DNA of 64,000 nucleotides from Betaproteobacteria bacterium (GTDB lineage: Bacteria > Pseudomonadota > Gammaproteobacteria > Burkholderiales > Burkholderiaceae_C): NCBI GenBank assembly GCA_016716535.1, contig JADJWD010000005.1, forward strand, positions 62,001-126,000. Direction: 5' to 3'. Of the stretch, positions 18,219-26,618 are shown piece by piece. The stretch's first letter is position 1. Each line of letters begins with the position of its first letter. The notes under the pieces were generated by a model that saw only the letters and a list, made by a program, of their open reading frames with translations, did not search any database and was not told where the DNA came from. A program made the translations under genes and the position numbers.

Positions 18219-18865
18219 CGGGTGTCCCCTTCTCGGGTGGGCAGGTCTCGGGTGGGCAGATACAGCCGGTCGGTGTAGGTGGCGAGCCACTCGGGGCGGA
18301 AGGCGACGAAGATCGCGACGATCATGCCGGTGAGCACCGCGTCGCCCCAGCCGGCCAGCCAGCGCGCGAGCAGCATGTCCTCGAACGCAAGGCCGCTCGG
18401 CAGCGGCTGCACCGTCGCCTGCAACGCGCCGGCGGCCATGTTGGCCAGCGCCGTGGCGATGAAGCCGCGGCCGAGGATGTAGACGAAGAGGTGGTGCGGC
18501 AGCCAGCGCCGCACCGCGCCGCCGAGCGCGAGCGCGATCGTCGCGGGCACGAGCCCGAGCCACAGGAAGCGCCCGAACGCCTCGGCCGCCGGCAGGTCGC
18601 CGAGCCACGCGGCCACGCCGGCCACCGCCGCCAGCGCCAGCACCGCGAGCGGCCAGCCGGCCATCAGCACCAGCAGGCAGGCGCCGGCCAGCGGCTGCGC
18701 CGCCGGTGTCGCGCCGAGGCGGTCGGCCACCCACGACAGCGGCAACAGCGCGCACCACGCAAGCCACGGCCACGGCGGGCCCGAGGGCGGCAGGCCGCGC
18801 CACGGCCGCAGCGCCAGTGCGACGGCGAGGGCGACGATCGCGAAGAGGACGCCGGCGGGGGCCAT
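18215..18865 (-). CDS. Multi-spanning membrane protein, energy-coupling-factor permease-like
   Basis: 216 aa, with about six hydrophobic segments. The C-terminal half (RFLWLGLVPATIALALGG, HHLFVYILGRGFIATALANM, WGDAVLTGMIVAIFVAFRPEWLATY) resembles the predicted membrane proteins grouped with CbiM-like energy-coupling-factor permeases (COG3235). No ATPase or CbiQ partner is nearby, so a complete transporter is not shown. The stop overlaps the aldolase start on the same strand, so the two are co-transcribed. Confidence 0.75.
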   Translation of the reverse strand: MAPAGVLFAIVALAVALALRPWRGLPPSGPPWPWLAWCALLPLSWVADRLGATPAAQPLAGACLLVLMAGWPLAVLALAAVAGVAAWLGDLPAAEAFGRFLWLGLVPATIALALGGAVRRWLPHHLFVYILGRGFIATALANMAAGALQATVQPLPSGLAFEDMLLARWLAGWGDAVLTGMIVAIFVAFRPEWLATYTDRLYLPTRDLPTREGDTR

Positions 18866-18976
18866 GCGGGCGATCGTAAGCGTCGCCGCCGTCGCACGCG
18901 CCGCGAGGGGCACTCCGCCGCACCGCTTATGCTGCCGCCGAAGCCCGCGCCGCCGGCGGGCATGGAGGGCAACGTG

Positions 18977-19582
18977 ATGGCCGCGCCGATCCAGTTCTGG
19001 TTCGATTTCTCCTCGCCGTATTCGTACCTCGTCAACGAGTGGCTCGACGCGCTCGCGGCGCGGCACGGCCGCACCGTCGAGCGGCACGCGATGCTGCTGG
19101 GCGCCGCCTTCCAGGTCGCCGAGCTGAAGAGCCCGGTGTCGTATCCGCTCAAGCGCGAGTACTCGCTGCGCGACTTCGCGCGGTCGGCGCGCTTCGAGGG
19201 GTTGCCGCTGCGCATGCCGGCGAGCTTCCCGCTGCCGACGCAGAACGCGGCGCGCGTCTTCTGGTGGCAGCACGACACCGTCTCGCCGCAGGCGGCGGCC
19301 GATTGGGCGCGTGCCGTCTTCCGCGCCGTCTTCACGCGCGGGGTGCAGGTCAACGAGGTGCCGGCGCTGCGCGCGCTGGCCGCCGAAAGCGGGCTCGACC
19401 CCGACGCCGCCGAGGCGGTGTGGAACGACCCGCAATGGAAGGCGCGGCTGAAGGCCCAGTGCGACGCGGCGATCGCCGGCGGCATGTTCGGCGCGCCGTG
19501 GGTCGTCGTCGACGGCGAGCCGTTCTGGGGCAACGACCGCAAGGCGCAGATCGAGCGCTGGCTGGCCGACGGGCCTTTCTGA
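18977..19582 (+). CDS. 2-hydroxychromene-2-carboxylate isomerase family protein (DsbA-like fold)
   Basis: 201 aa. I chose the ATG at 18977 because GGAGGG at 18964-18969 is well spaced ahead of it; in-frame starts at 18929 and 18962 exist. The N-terminus PIQFWFDFSSPYSYL has the Ser-Pro pair typical of the glutathione S-transferase kappa/HCCA isomerase group, and the C-terminal FGAPWVVVDGEPFWGNDR is typical of the family. It probably uses glutathione. No aromatic-degradation genes surround it, so the substrate cannot be inferred. A second family member lies at 32386. Confidence 0.88.
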   Translation: MAAPIQFWFDFSSPYSYLVNEWLDALAARHGRTVERHAMLLGAAFQVAELKSPVSYPLKREYSLRDFARSARFEGLPLRMPASFPLPTQNAARVFWWQHDTVSPQAAADWARAVFRAVFTRGVQVNEVPALRALAAESGLDPDAAEAVWNDPQWKARLKAQCDAAIAGGMFGAPWVVVDGEPFWGNDRKAQIERWLADGPF

Positions 19583-19644
19583 AGGCCCCGTCTGGCGCCG
19601 ATCGGCGGCTGGATTTCGGCCGCTTTCGGGCCGCACTTCGGCCC

Positions 19645-19670
19645 TCAAGCAGCGCAGCGCTGTGCCGATA
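19645..19670 (+). promoter_or_regulatory. Sigma-28 (FliA) promoter of the chemoreceptor gene
   Basis: TCAAG at 19645-19649, a 14-base spacer and GCCGATA at 19664-19670 match the flagellar sigma-28 consensus used in proteobacteria (TCAAG-N14-GCCGATA). It is the only good promoter in the 216-base gap before the chemoreceptor. Transcription would start near 19680, leaving a leader of about 120 bases that contains a GC-rich hairpin (around 19700-19725). Confidence 0.8.
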
Positions 19671-19798
19671 CTGGCTCGGCGTCAGAGTCACTTGCATGTT
19701 CGGCGGCGCCCGGGCGCTGCCGCCGCTGGCCGGGTGAGGCCTCGAGGCACCTTCCGGCGGGCGCGGGTCACCCGCAGCGATAAGAAGGAAACCCCCCG

Positions 19799-21679
19799 AT
19801 GAAACTCCTCTCCTCGTTCGGCATCTCCAGGCGCCTGTATGGCGCGGCGGCCGTGCTTGCGCTCGCCTTGTTGTCGGTGGCGGTGTTCGCTTACGTGCGA
19901 CTGGGTGATGTCGCCGACCTGGCCCGCGTGACCGGCAACGTGCGCGCGCCGCAACTGGCGCGCATGGGTGACATCGAGCTGGCTGTCACGCGCGCTTCGC
20001 TGCAACTGCGGCACGCGATGCTGGCGCGCACGCCCGAGGAGCAGGCGACCGCGCTGGCCGACGTGGGCGCGCAGCGCCGCACGATCGACGGCCTCGTCGC
20101 GGCTTTCGAGCGCGACCTGACGACCGACGAAGGACGCCGCCGCCTCGCGGTGCTGAAGCCGCAGCTCGCGAAGTTCTGGCAGGTCGGCGTCCCCAACGTC
20201 GGCCTGATCGAAGAGGGAAAGAAGGCCGAGGCCTTCGCCTACCTCGTCGACAAGACGATTCCGGCGCGCAACGAGCTGCTGGCCAGCCTGGCGGCCACCG
20301 GGACGTACCAGCAGGAACGGTTGACGCAGGACATCGAGGCGATCCAGGCCGGCGCCCGCCACACGCTGGCGCTGCTGGAGGTGCTGGTCATCGCCACCGT
20401 CGTCGGCGTGCTGCTGCTCGCCTGGCACGTCTCGGCCGTGCTGCGCCGGCGCGTCGCGCTGGCGCAGCGCGTCACGCAGCGTGTGCGCGACGGCGATCTC
20501 TCCGAAATCGTGCACGACGACGCGCGCGACGAGTTCAGCCCGCTGCTCGCTTCGTTGCAGGAGATGCAGGCGCAGCTGACGCGGGTCGTGCGCGGCGTGC
20601 GCGGCAACGCCGAGAGCGTGGCCACCGCCAGCACGCAGATCGCGCAGGGCAACCAGGACCTCTCGGGCCGCACCGAGCAGCAGGCGAGCGCCTTGCAGGA
20701 AGCGGCCGCGACGATGGACGAACTCGGCGCGACGGTACGGCTGAACGCCGACAACGCACACCAGGCGGCGGAGCTGGCGCGCGGCGCCTCGAGCGTCGCC
20801 ACCGAAGGCGGCAGCGTCGTCGCCGAGGTCGTGCAGACGATGAAGGGCATCAACGACAGCAGCCGCAAGATCGCCGACATCATCGGCGTCATCGACGGCA
20901 TCGCCTTCCAGACGAACATCCTCGCGCTCAACGCCGCCGTCGAGGCGGCGCGCGCCGGCGAGCAGGGGCGCGGCTTCGCCGTCGTCGCCACCGAGGTGCG
21001 CAACCTCGCGCAGCGCAGCGCCGAGGCGGCGCGCGAGATCAAGGCGCTGATCACCGCCAGCGTCGAGCAGGTCGAGCACGGCAGCACGCTCGTCGACCGC
21101 GCCGGCGCAACGACGCAGGAGATCGTCGGCGCGATCCATCGCGTCAGCGACATCGTCAGCGAGATCAGCGCCGCGAGCGCCGAGCAGTCTGCCGGCGTGG
21201 GCCAGGTCGGCCAGGCGGTGACGCAGATGGACCAGTCGACGCAGCAGAACGCCGCCCTCGTCGAACAAAGTGCTGCTGCCGCCGAGAGCCTGCGCCAGCA
21301 GGCACAGCAGCTCGTGCAGGCGGTGTCGGCGTTCAGGCTGGCCGGCGATGCCTCAGCGGGCGCCATGGCCGGTGTGGCGCTGCCGGTGTTGACCGAAGAG
21401 AGCCGCCCACCCGCGGGCGGCTGGGACGGCGGCGAACGGCGCGGACCTGACCGCGCGCACAACGTGACGCGGCCGGCGTTCGGCAAGCCGGCGGCGGGTG
21501 CGAAGGCATCGAAGACGACCGCGGCATCGGGCGCGGCGGCGTCGGTGGCGTCGGCAGGTCCTGTGGCTGCGGCGGCCGTCGCTGCGCCCGCCAGTGACAT
21601 CGCGTCCCCGGCATCGGCCTCACCGGCATTGCCGGCCCCCGCGCGCACCGGCACCGACGACGACTGGCAGTCGTTCTGA
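19799..21679 (+). CDS. Methyl-accepting chemotaxis protein
   Basis: 626 aa; AAGGA precedes the ATG. Membrane segment at about 12-32, a periplasmic helical-bundle sensor to about 190, a second membrane segment (LVIATVVGVLLLAWHV), HAMP to about 265, then the signalling domain with the conserved hairpin tip (DGIAFQTNILALNAAVEAAR). A long Ala/Pro-rich linker ends in DWQSF, which fits the xWxxF pentapeptide that tethers CheR/CheB. Its own sigma-28 promoter ties it to flagellar motility. The ligand is not evident. Confidence 0.96.
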   Translation: MKLLSSFGISRRLYGAAAVLALALLSVAVFAYVRLGDVADLARVTGNVRAPQLARMGDIELAVTRASLQLRHAMLARTPEEQATALADVGAQRRTIDGLVAAFERDLTTDEGRRRLAVLKPQLAKFWQVGVPNVGLIEEGKKAEAFAYLVDKTIPARNELLASLAATGTYQQERLTQDIEAIQAGARHTLALLEVLVIATVVGVLLLAWHVSAVLRRRVALAQRVTQRVRDGDLSEIVHDDARDEFSPLLASLQEMQAQLTRVVRGVRGNAESVATASTQIAQGNQDLSGRTEQQASALQEAAATMDELGATVRLNADNAHQAAELARGASSVATEGGSVVAEVVQTMKGINDSSRKIADIIGVIDGIAFQTNILALNAAVEAARAGEQGRGFAVVATEVRNLAQRSAEAAREIKALITASVEQVEHGSTLVDRAGATTQEIVGAIHRVSDIVSEISAASAEQSAGVGQVGQAVTQMDQSTQQNAALVEQSAAAAESLRQQAQQLVQAVSAFRLAGDASAGAMAGVALPVLTEESRPPAGGWDGGERRGPDRAHNVTRPAFGKPAAGAKASKTTAASGAAASVASAGPVAAAAVAAPASDIASPASASPALPAPARTGTDDDWQSF

Positions 21680-21787
21680 CGGCGTTGCCGTCCCGCGGCG
21701 CGACGGCCGTGTGACGGCGCGCCGGTGATACGCTGCATGCCGGCCGCCGGCGAGCGGTGGCCCCGCCAGGAGCCAGGAGCCGCGCGC

Positions 21788-22219
21788 ATGCCGATCGTGT
21801 TGAAGAAGTCCGCCAGCCAGCTCGTCGCCGACGCGATGGCGCAGGTGCGCACGTTGAGCCTCGACGAGGCGCGTGCGCTGCACGCGAGCGCCGGCGCGCT
21901 CTTCGTCGACCTGCGCGACGTGCGCGAGCTCGAGCGCGAAGGCGTGATCCCCGGCGCGGCGCACGCGCCGCGCGGCATGCTCGAGTTCTGGGTCGATCCG
22001 GCGAGCCCGTACTTCCACAAGGCGTTCGCCGGCGTGCACGAAGGGCAGCCGATGGTGCTGTTCTGCGCCGCCGGCTGGCGATCGGCGCTGGCGACGAAGG
22101 CGCTCGTCGAGATGGGCTTCCCGGCCGTCAGCCACATCGAAGGGGGCTTCTCGGCCTGGAAGGCCGCCGGAGCACCGGTGGCCGAGCGGGCGCCGGCGCG
22201 GCCGAAGCCCGGCGGCTGA
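21788..22219 (+). CDS. Rhodanese-like domain protein
   Basis: 143 aa from the ATG at 21788, preceded by AGGAGC; the longer frame from 21725 lacks a ribosome site. It is a single rhodanese domain with active-site Cys in MVLFCAAGWRSALA (position about 96) and the end motif HIEGGFSAWKAAGAPV. Likely a cytoplasmic sulfurtransferase. It is followed after 63 bases by a DinB-family gene, possibly in the same transcript. Confidence 0.9.
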   Translation: MPIVLKKSASQLVADAMAQVRTLSLDEARALHASAGALFVDLRDVRELEREGVIPGAAHAPRGMLEFWVDPASPYFHKAFAGVHEGQPMVLFCAAGWRSALATKALVEMGFPAVSHIEGGFSAWKAAGAPVAERAPARPKPGG

Positions 22220-22282
22220 CAGCCGACCGAGGCGGCCGACTGCGCAGCCGACTGGCGCAGCCAACGTACCGCGTCGAGCCCG

Positions 22283-22858
22283 ATGGCCGATCTCGCGCAT
22301 TCGTTGCGCATCCAGGCGCACGCCAATGCGCTGGCCAACCTGCGGCTGCACACGGCGATGGCGCCGCTGTCGCAGGCCGATCTGCAGGCGCAGCGCACGA
22401 GCTTCTTCCAGAGCCTGCTGGCGACGCTGAACCACATCCTCGCCGTCGACGGCTACTACATCGCCGCGCTCGTGGGTGACCCCAACCCCGAGGCGGCGTG
22501 GTACCAGTACCAGCCAGCCGCCGACCTGCCGCCGCTGGCCGTCGCGCAGCGCAAGAGCGACCTGCGTCTCGTCGCCTTCTGCGATGCGCTCGACGCCGCC
22601 GGCTGCGACCGTGTCGTCGACCTGCCGCGCGGCGGCGGCCGCATCCAGCGCGATCGCGCCGCGCATGTGCTGGCGCACCTCTACATGCACCAGACGCACC
22701 ACCGCGGCCAGGTGCACGCGATGCTCGCGGGCACGACGGTGAAGCCGCCGCAGCTCGACGAGTTCCTGATGCCGAGCGAGGCGCACCTGCGCACGGCCGA
22801 GATGCAGGCTCTCGGCTGGGACGAGCGCGCGGTCTACGGGCCGCTGGCGGCGGGCTGA
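22283..22858 (+). CDS. DinB family protein
   Basis: 191 aa, four-helix DinB/YfiT fold. Three metal-ligand histidines are visible: LNHIL near 53 and HQTHHRGQ near 138-142. Members are metal-dependent thiol transferases or unknown enzymes despite the DNA-damage name. The start matches the family (MADLAHSLRIQAHANALAN). No direct functional link with the neighbours. Confidence 0.88.
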   Translation: MADLAHSLRIQAHANALANLRLHTAMAPLSQADLQAQRTSFFQSLLATLNHILAVDGYYIAALVGDPNPEAAWYQYQPAADLPPLAVAQRKSDLRLVAFCDALDAAGCDRVVDLPRGGGRIQRDRAAHVLAHLYMHQTHHRGQVHAMLAGTTVKPPQLDEFLMPSEAHLRTAEMQALGWDERAVYGPLAAG

Positions 22859-22925
22859 CCGAAGCGGCGGGGCGCCGCCTGCGCGCGCCCCCCCCCGGCC
22901 CTGCCGGGCGCTTGCCTAGAATCCG

Positions 22926-22943
22926 ATTGACGTTTACGTCAAT
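22926..22943. promoter_or_regulatory. LiuR-like palindrome upstream of mccB
   Basis: ATTGACGT-TT-ACGTCAAT: two perfect 8-base arms around a two-base centre, 71 bases before the mccB start. A -10-like TAGAAT lies just upstream at 22917-22922. ACGT-centred palindromes of this kind are described for LiuR, the MerR-family regulator of leucine/isovalerate catabolism (from memory). No liuR gene is in the window. Confidence 0.65.
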
Positions 22944-23013
22944 TGCGCCGCCGACCGCGTCACCCCGTCACCCGCGACACACCGGCGCGCCGACCTGCTT
23001 CAGGAGACATTGC

Positions 23014-24624
23014 ATGCCCGTGCTCGCGTCCCAGCTCAACCCACGCTCGGCGGAGTTCAAGGCGAGCGCCGACGCGATGCGGCTGCTGCTGGCCGACCTC
23101 AACGCGAAGCTCGCGCAGATCGGCGAAGGCGGCGGCGCCGCGGCGCTGGCCAAGCACACGGCGCGCGGCAAGCTGCCGCCGCGCGAACGCGTCGAGATGC
23201 TGCTCGACCCGGACACGCCGTTCCTCGAGATCGGCGCCCTGGCGGCGCTGGACATGTACGACAACGCGGCGCCGGGCGCCGGCCTCATCGCCGGCATCGG
23301 CCGCGTCAGCGGCGTCGAGTGCGCGATCGTCTGCAACGACGCCACGGTCAAGGGCGGCACCTACTTCCCGCTGACGGTGAAGAAGCACCTGCGCACGCAG
23401 GAGATCGCGCGCGAGAACCGGCTGCCGTGCATCTACCTCGTCGACTCGGGCGGCGCGAACCTGCCGAACCAGGACGACGTCTTCCCCGACCGCGAGCACT
23501 TCGGCCGCATCTTCTACAACCAGGCGAATCTCAGCGCGCTCGGCATCCCGCAGATCGCCGTCGTGATGGGCTCGTGCACCGCCGGCGGCGCGTACATGCC
23601 GGCGATGAGCGACGAGACGATCATCGTGCGCAACCAGGGCACGATCTTCCTCGGCGGCCCGCCGCTCGTGAAGGCGGCCATCGGCGAAGTGGTCAGTGCC
23701 GAAGACCTCGGCGGCGGCGACGTGCACACACGGCTGTCGGGCGTGGCCGACCACCTCGCCGACAACGACCTGCACGCGCTGGCGCTGGCGCGGCAGGTGG
23801 TGGCCAACCTGAACTGGCGCAAGCCGCAGCAGGTGCTGCTCGCGCCGCCGCGAGCGCCGCTGTTCGACCCCGCCGAGCTGCACGGCGTGATCCCCACCGA
23901 CCCGCGCCGGCCCTACGACGTGCGCGAGGTCATCGCCCGCATCGTCGACGGCAGTGAGTTCGACGAGTTCAAGGCCCGCTACGGCACGACGCTGGTCACC
24001 GGCTTCGCGCACATCGAGGGCATGCCGGTGGGCATCGTCGCCAACAACGGCATCCTGTTCTCCGAAAGCGCGATGAAGGGCGCCCACTTCATCGAGCTGT
24101 GCTGCCAGCGGCGCGTGCCGCTGATCTTCCTGCAGAACATCACCGGCTTCATGGTCGGCCGCAAGTACGAGGCCGAGGGCATCGCCAAGCACGGCGCGAA
24201 GATGGTGACCGCGGTCGCCACCGCGACGGTGCCGAAGTTCACGGTGATCATCGGCGGCAGTTTCGGCGCCGGCAACTACGGCATGTGCGGCCGCGCCTAC
24301 GGCCCGCGCTTCCTGTGGATGTGGCCGAACGCGCGCATCAGCGTCATGGGCGGCGAGCAGGCTGCCAGCGTGCTGGCCACTGTCAAGCGCGACGGCATCG
24401 AGGCCAAGGGCGGCACCTGGAGCGCCGAGGACGAGGCGGCGTTCAGGCGGCCGATCCTCGAGCAGTACGAGCACCAGGGCCACCCCTACTACGCGAGCGC
24501 CCGGCTGTGGGACGACGGCGTCATCGACCCCGCCGACACGCGCCGCGTGCTGGCGCTGGCGATCTCGGCGAGCCTGAACGCGCCGATTCCGGAGACGCCG
24601 CGCTTTGGCGTCTTCCGCATGTAG
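23014..24624 (+). CDS. mccB: Methylcrotonyl-CoA carboxylase, carboxyltransferase (beta) subunit
   Basis: 536 aa; AGGAGA precedes the ATG. Crotonase-like carboxyltransferase that moves CO2 from biotin to 3-methylcrotonyl-CoA in leucine breakdown. The N-terminus (SAEFKASADAMRLLLADL), GGTYFPLTVKKHLRTQEIA, FYNQANLSALGIPQIAVVMG and GGSFGAGNYGMCGRAYGPRF are typical of MccB/LiuB rather than propionyl-CoA carboxylase. The biotin subunit is 2.7 kb downstream (27291). A vapBC module immediately follows, 40 bases away, separating it from the rest of the pathway. It is headed by an ACGT-type palindrome. Confidence 0.95.
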   Translation: MPVLASQLNPRSAEFKASADAMRLLLADLNAKLAQIGEGGGAAALAKHTARGKLPPRERVEMLLDPDTPFLEIGALAALDMYDNAAPGAGLIAGIGRVSGVECAIVCNDATVKGGTYFPLTVKKHLRTQEIARENRLPCIYLVDSGGANLPNQDDVFPDREHFGRIFYNQANLSALGIPQIAVVMGSCTAGGAYMPAMSDETIIVRNQGTIFLGGPPLVKAAIGEVVSAEDLGGGDVHTRLSGVADHLADNDLHALALARQVVANLNWRKPQQVLLAPPRAPLFDPAELHGVIPTDPRRPYDVREVIARIVDGSEFDEFKARYGTTLVTGFAHIEGMPVGIVANNGILFSESAMKGAHFIELCCQRRVPLIFLQNITGFMVGRKYEAEGIAKHGAKMVTAVATATVPKFTVIIGGSFGAGNYGMCGRAYGPRFLWMWPNARISVMGGEQAASVLATVKRDGIEAKGGTWSAEDEAAFRRPILEQYEHQGHPYYASARLWDDGVIDPADTRRVLALAISASLNAPIPETPRFGVFRM

Positions 24625-24629
24625 CGTGT

Positions 24630-24665
24630 ATGATGTGCGCACATCTCCGTATTGGTACACATCAT
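24630..24665. promoter_or_regulatory. vapBC operator: overlapping inverted repeats
   Basis: GATGTGCGCACATC (24632-24645) is a perfect 14-base palindrome. In addition ATGATGTG (24630-24637) and CACATCAT (24658-24665) are exact reverse complements, the latter running into the vapB start codon. Toxin-antitoxin operons are normally autoregulated by binding such sites, so this is the probable VapBC operator. Confidence 0.6.
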
Positions 24666-24996
24666 GCGCACGAACATCGAGATCGACGATGCCTTGATGG
24701 AGCAGGCGATGAAGGCCGGCCCGTACAAGACGAAGAAGGACGCCGTCGAGGCGGGCTTGAAGCTCCTCGCGCGCCAGGCCGCCTACCGCGAGATCCTCAA
24801 GTGGCGCGGCAAGCTCAAGTGGGAAGGCGATGAGGGCGTCGACTGGACGCAGCCGGACCAGGCCACCGGCGACATCGCCAAGGACAACGCTCGCCTCGTC
24901 CTTGCCGAACCGGCGCCGCGGCTTGCGCGCCGCGCTTCAACTGCGCCGGCTGCGCCGGCCAGCCGCGAGAGGACGGCGCGCCGTGCTCGTCGTTGA
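24664..24996 (+). CDS. vapB: Type II toxin-antitoxin antitoxin, VapB family
   Basis: 110 aa from the ATG at 24664. Residues 1-65 are the classic VapB form (MRTNIEIDDALMEQAMKAG, KTKKDAVEAGLKLLARQ, LKWRGKLKWEGD): a ribbon-helix-helix DNA-binding N-terminus and a toxin-wrapping tail. Residues 66-110 are an extra Ala/Arg-rich extension not usual for the family. It overlaps vapC by 14 bases. It neutralises VapC and represses the operon through the palindromes just upstream. Confidence 0.85.
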   Translation: MRTNIEIDDALMEQAMKAGPYKTKKDAVEAGLKLLARQAAYREILKWRGKLKWEGDEGVDWTQPDQATGDIAKDNARLVLAEPAPRLARRASTAPAAPASRERTARRARR

Positions 24997-25393
24997 TTCG
25001 TCGGTCTGGATCGCCTTCTTCGACGGTGCGCGCGGCGCGCGCGCGCACCAGGCCGACCTGCTCGAGCAGTTGCTCGACCACGGCGAGATCCGCCTCGTCG
25101 TGCCCGACCTCGTGCTCTTCGAGGTGCTGCGCGGCTTCCGGCACGAGCGCGACCTTCGCCAGGCGCGGCTCTTGATGCAGAACCTGGCAATCGAGTCGAC
25201 GCTGGACGCGGACACGGCCTTGCTTGCCACCGAGCACTACCGCAGCCTGCGCAGCCGCGGCCACACGGTGCGCAGCGCGGTCGACGTGCTGGTGGCCACC
25301 TTCTGCATCGAGCGCGACTACGCGCTCCTGCACGACGACCGCGATTTCGACGCCTTTGAGTCGCTGCGCGGCCTGCGGGTATGGCGTCAATGA
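24983..25393 (+). CDS. vapC: Type II toxin-antitoxin toxin VapC (PIN-domain ribonuclease)
   Basis: 136 aa from the GTG at 24983, which gives the family start VLVVDSSVWIAFF. All four acidic residues of the PIN active site are present: D5, E47 (LFEVLRG), D101 (SAVDVLVA) and D118/D119/D121 (LHDDRDFD), so the toxin looks active. VapC toxins cleave tRNA or rRNA. It sits 37 bases ahead of an acyl-CoA dehydrogenase gene inside a leucine-degradation cluster. Confidence 0.92.
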   Translation: MLVVDSSVWIAFFDGARGARAHQADLLEQLLDHGEIRLVVPDLVLFEVLRGFRHERDLRQARLLMQNLAIESTLDADTALLATEHYRSLRSRGHTVRSAVDVLVATFCIERDYALLHDDRDFDAFESLRGLRVWRQ

Positions 25394-25430
25394 GGGCGCA
25401 AGTCAGGGCAGTGCGAACGGAATGAGGCCA

Positions 25431-26588
25431 ATGCAGACCACGGTGCACGACACCCCCGAACACGACCTGCTGCGCGAGCAGGTGGCGCGCTTCCTCGCGC
25501 GCGAGGTCGAGCCGCATGCCGACGCCTGGGAGCGCGAAGGCCGCGTGCCGCGCGACGCGCTGCGCCGCATGGGCGAGGCGGGGCTGCTCGGCATCGCGTT
25601 CGAACCCGAGTACGGCGGCGGCGGTGCCGATGCGCTGACCAACCTCGTCTTCGCCGAGGCGCTGGCGGCGAGCCTGTCGGCCGGCTTCGTCATCACCGTC
25701 CTCGTGCACACCGACATGGCCGGGCCGCACCTGCACCACGCCGGCACTGCAGCGCAGAAGGCGCGCTGGATGCCGGGCGTCACGGCCGGCCGCACGATCA
25801 CCGCGGTGGCGATCACCGAACCGGCCGCCGGCTCCGACGTGGCCGGCATCACGACGCGCGCGCGGCGCGTCAACGACGCCGCCGGCGACGGCTGGGTCAT
25901 CGACGGCAGCAAGATCTTCATCACGAACGGCGTGCTCGCCGACCTCTACTTCGTCGCCGCGCGCACCGGCGCCGGCCGGCACGACATCTCGATCTTCGCC
26001 GTCGAGCGCGGCACGCCCGGCCTGCGCGTCGGCCGTGCGCTCGACAAGACCGGCTGGCGCGCCAGCGACACCGCCGAACTGTTCTTCGAGAACTGCCGCG
26101 TGCCGGCCGACCATCTGCTGGGCGAAGAAGGCAAGGGCTTTCGCGCCGTGATGAAGAACTTCCAGACCGAGCGCATCGCGCTCGCAGCGATGGCGGTGGC
26201 GACCTGCCGCCACGCGATCGACCTGACGCTCGAGCACGTGCGCACGCGCCGCGCCTTCGGCGACACGCTTTGGGCCAAGCAGGCGGTGCGGCAACGCATT
26301 GCGATGCTCGACGCGAAGACCCGCGCGGCGCGCCAGTACCTCTACCACTGCGCCTGGCGCACCGCGCAGGGCCACGATGCCCACTCGGTGGTGCAGGACG
26401 TGTCGCTGCTGAAGGCGCTGACCGGCGAACTCGTCAACGAGGTCACGCACGGCTGCCAGCAGTTGCACGGCGGCATGGGTTTCATGACCGGCACGCCGAT
26501 CGAGCGCCTGTGGCGCGACGCGCGTGTGCTGGCCATCGGCGGCGGCGCCAGCGAAGTCATGCTGGACGAGGCCGCCAAACGTTATTGA
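25431..26588 (+). CDS. Acyl-CoA dehydrogenase, isovaleryl-CoA dehydrogenase-like
   Basis: 385 aa; the ATG at 25431 is preferred, 25422 is possible. FAD-dependent alpha,beta-oxidation of an acyl-CoA. Motifs: AVAITEPAAGSDVAG at 125-139, LHGGMGFMTG near 345. The residue usually serving as base in short- and medium-chain enzymes is replaced (IGGGASEV where YEGTSE would be), while E247 in FQTERIALA aligns with the catalytic Glu of isovaleryl-CoA dehydrogenase (LERLVLA) with no gap from GEExKG. Together with mccAB and hmgL this suggests isovaleryl-CoA or a related branched acyl-CoA as substrate; other branched substrates are possible. Confidence 0.88.
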   Translation: MQTTVHDTPEHDLLREQVARFLAREVEPHADAWEREGRVPRDALRRMGEAGLLGIAFEPEYGGGGADALTNLVFAEALAASLSAGFVITVLVHTDMAGPHLHHAGTAAQKARWMPGVTAGRTITAVAITEPAAGSDVAGITTRARRVNDAAGDGWVIDGSKIFITNGVLADLYFVAARTGAGRHDISIFAVERGTPGLRVGRALDKTGWRASDTAELFFENCRVPADHLLGEEGKGFRAVMKNFQTERIALAAMAVATCRHAIDLTLEHVRTRRAFGDTLWAKQAVRQRIAMLDAKTRAARQYLYHCAWRTAQGHDAHSVVQDVSLLKALTGELVNEVTHGCQQLHGGMGFMTGTPIERLWRDARVLAIGGGASEVMLDEAAKRY

Positions 26589-26618
26589 CGTTCCCGGCTG
26601 CCGAAGGAGCGTTCTGCG

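Noticed and set aside
24664..25393. Idea that vapBC is part of a larger mobile island
   Set aside because: No integrase, attachment repeat or composition change by eye around the two genes; only the two-gene module is supported.
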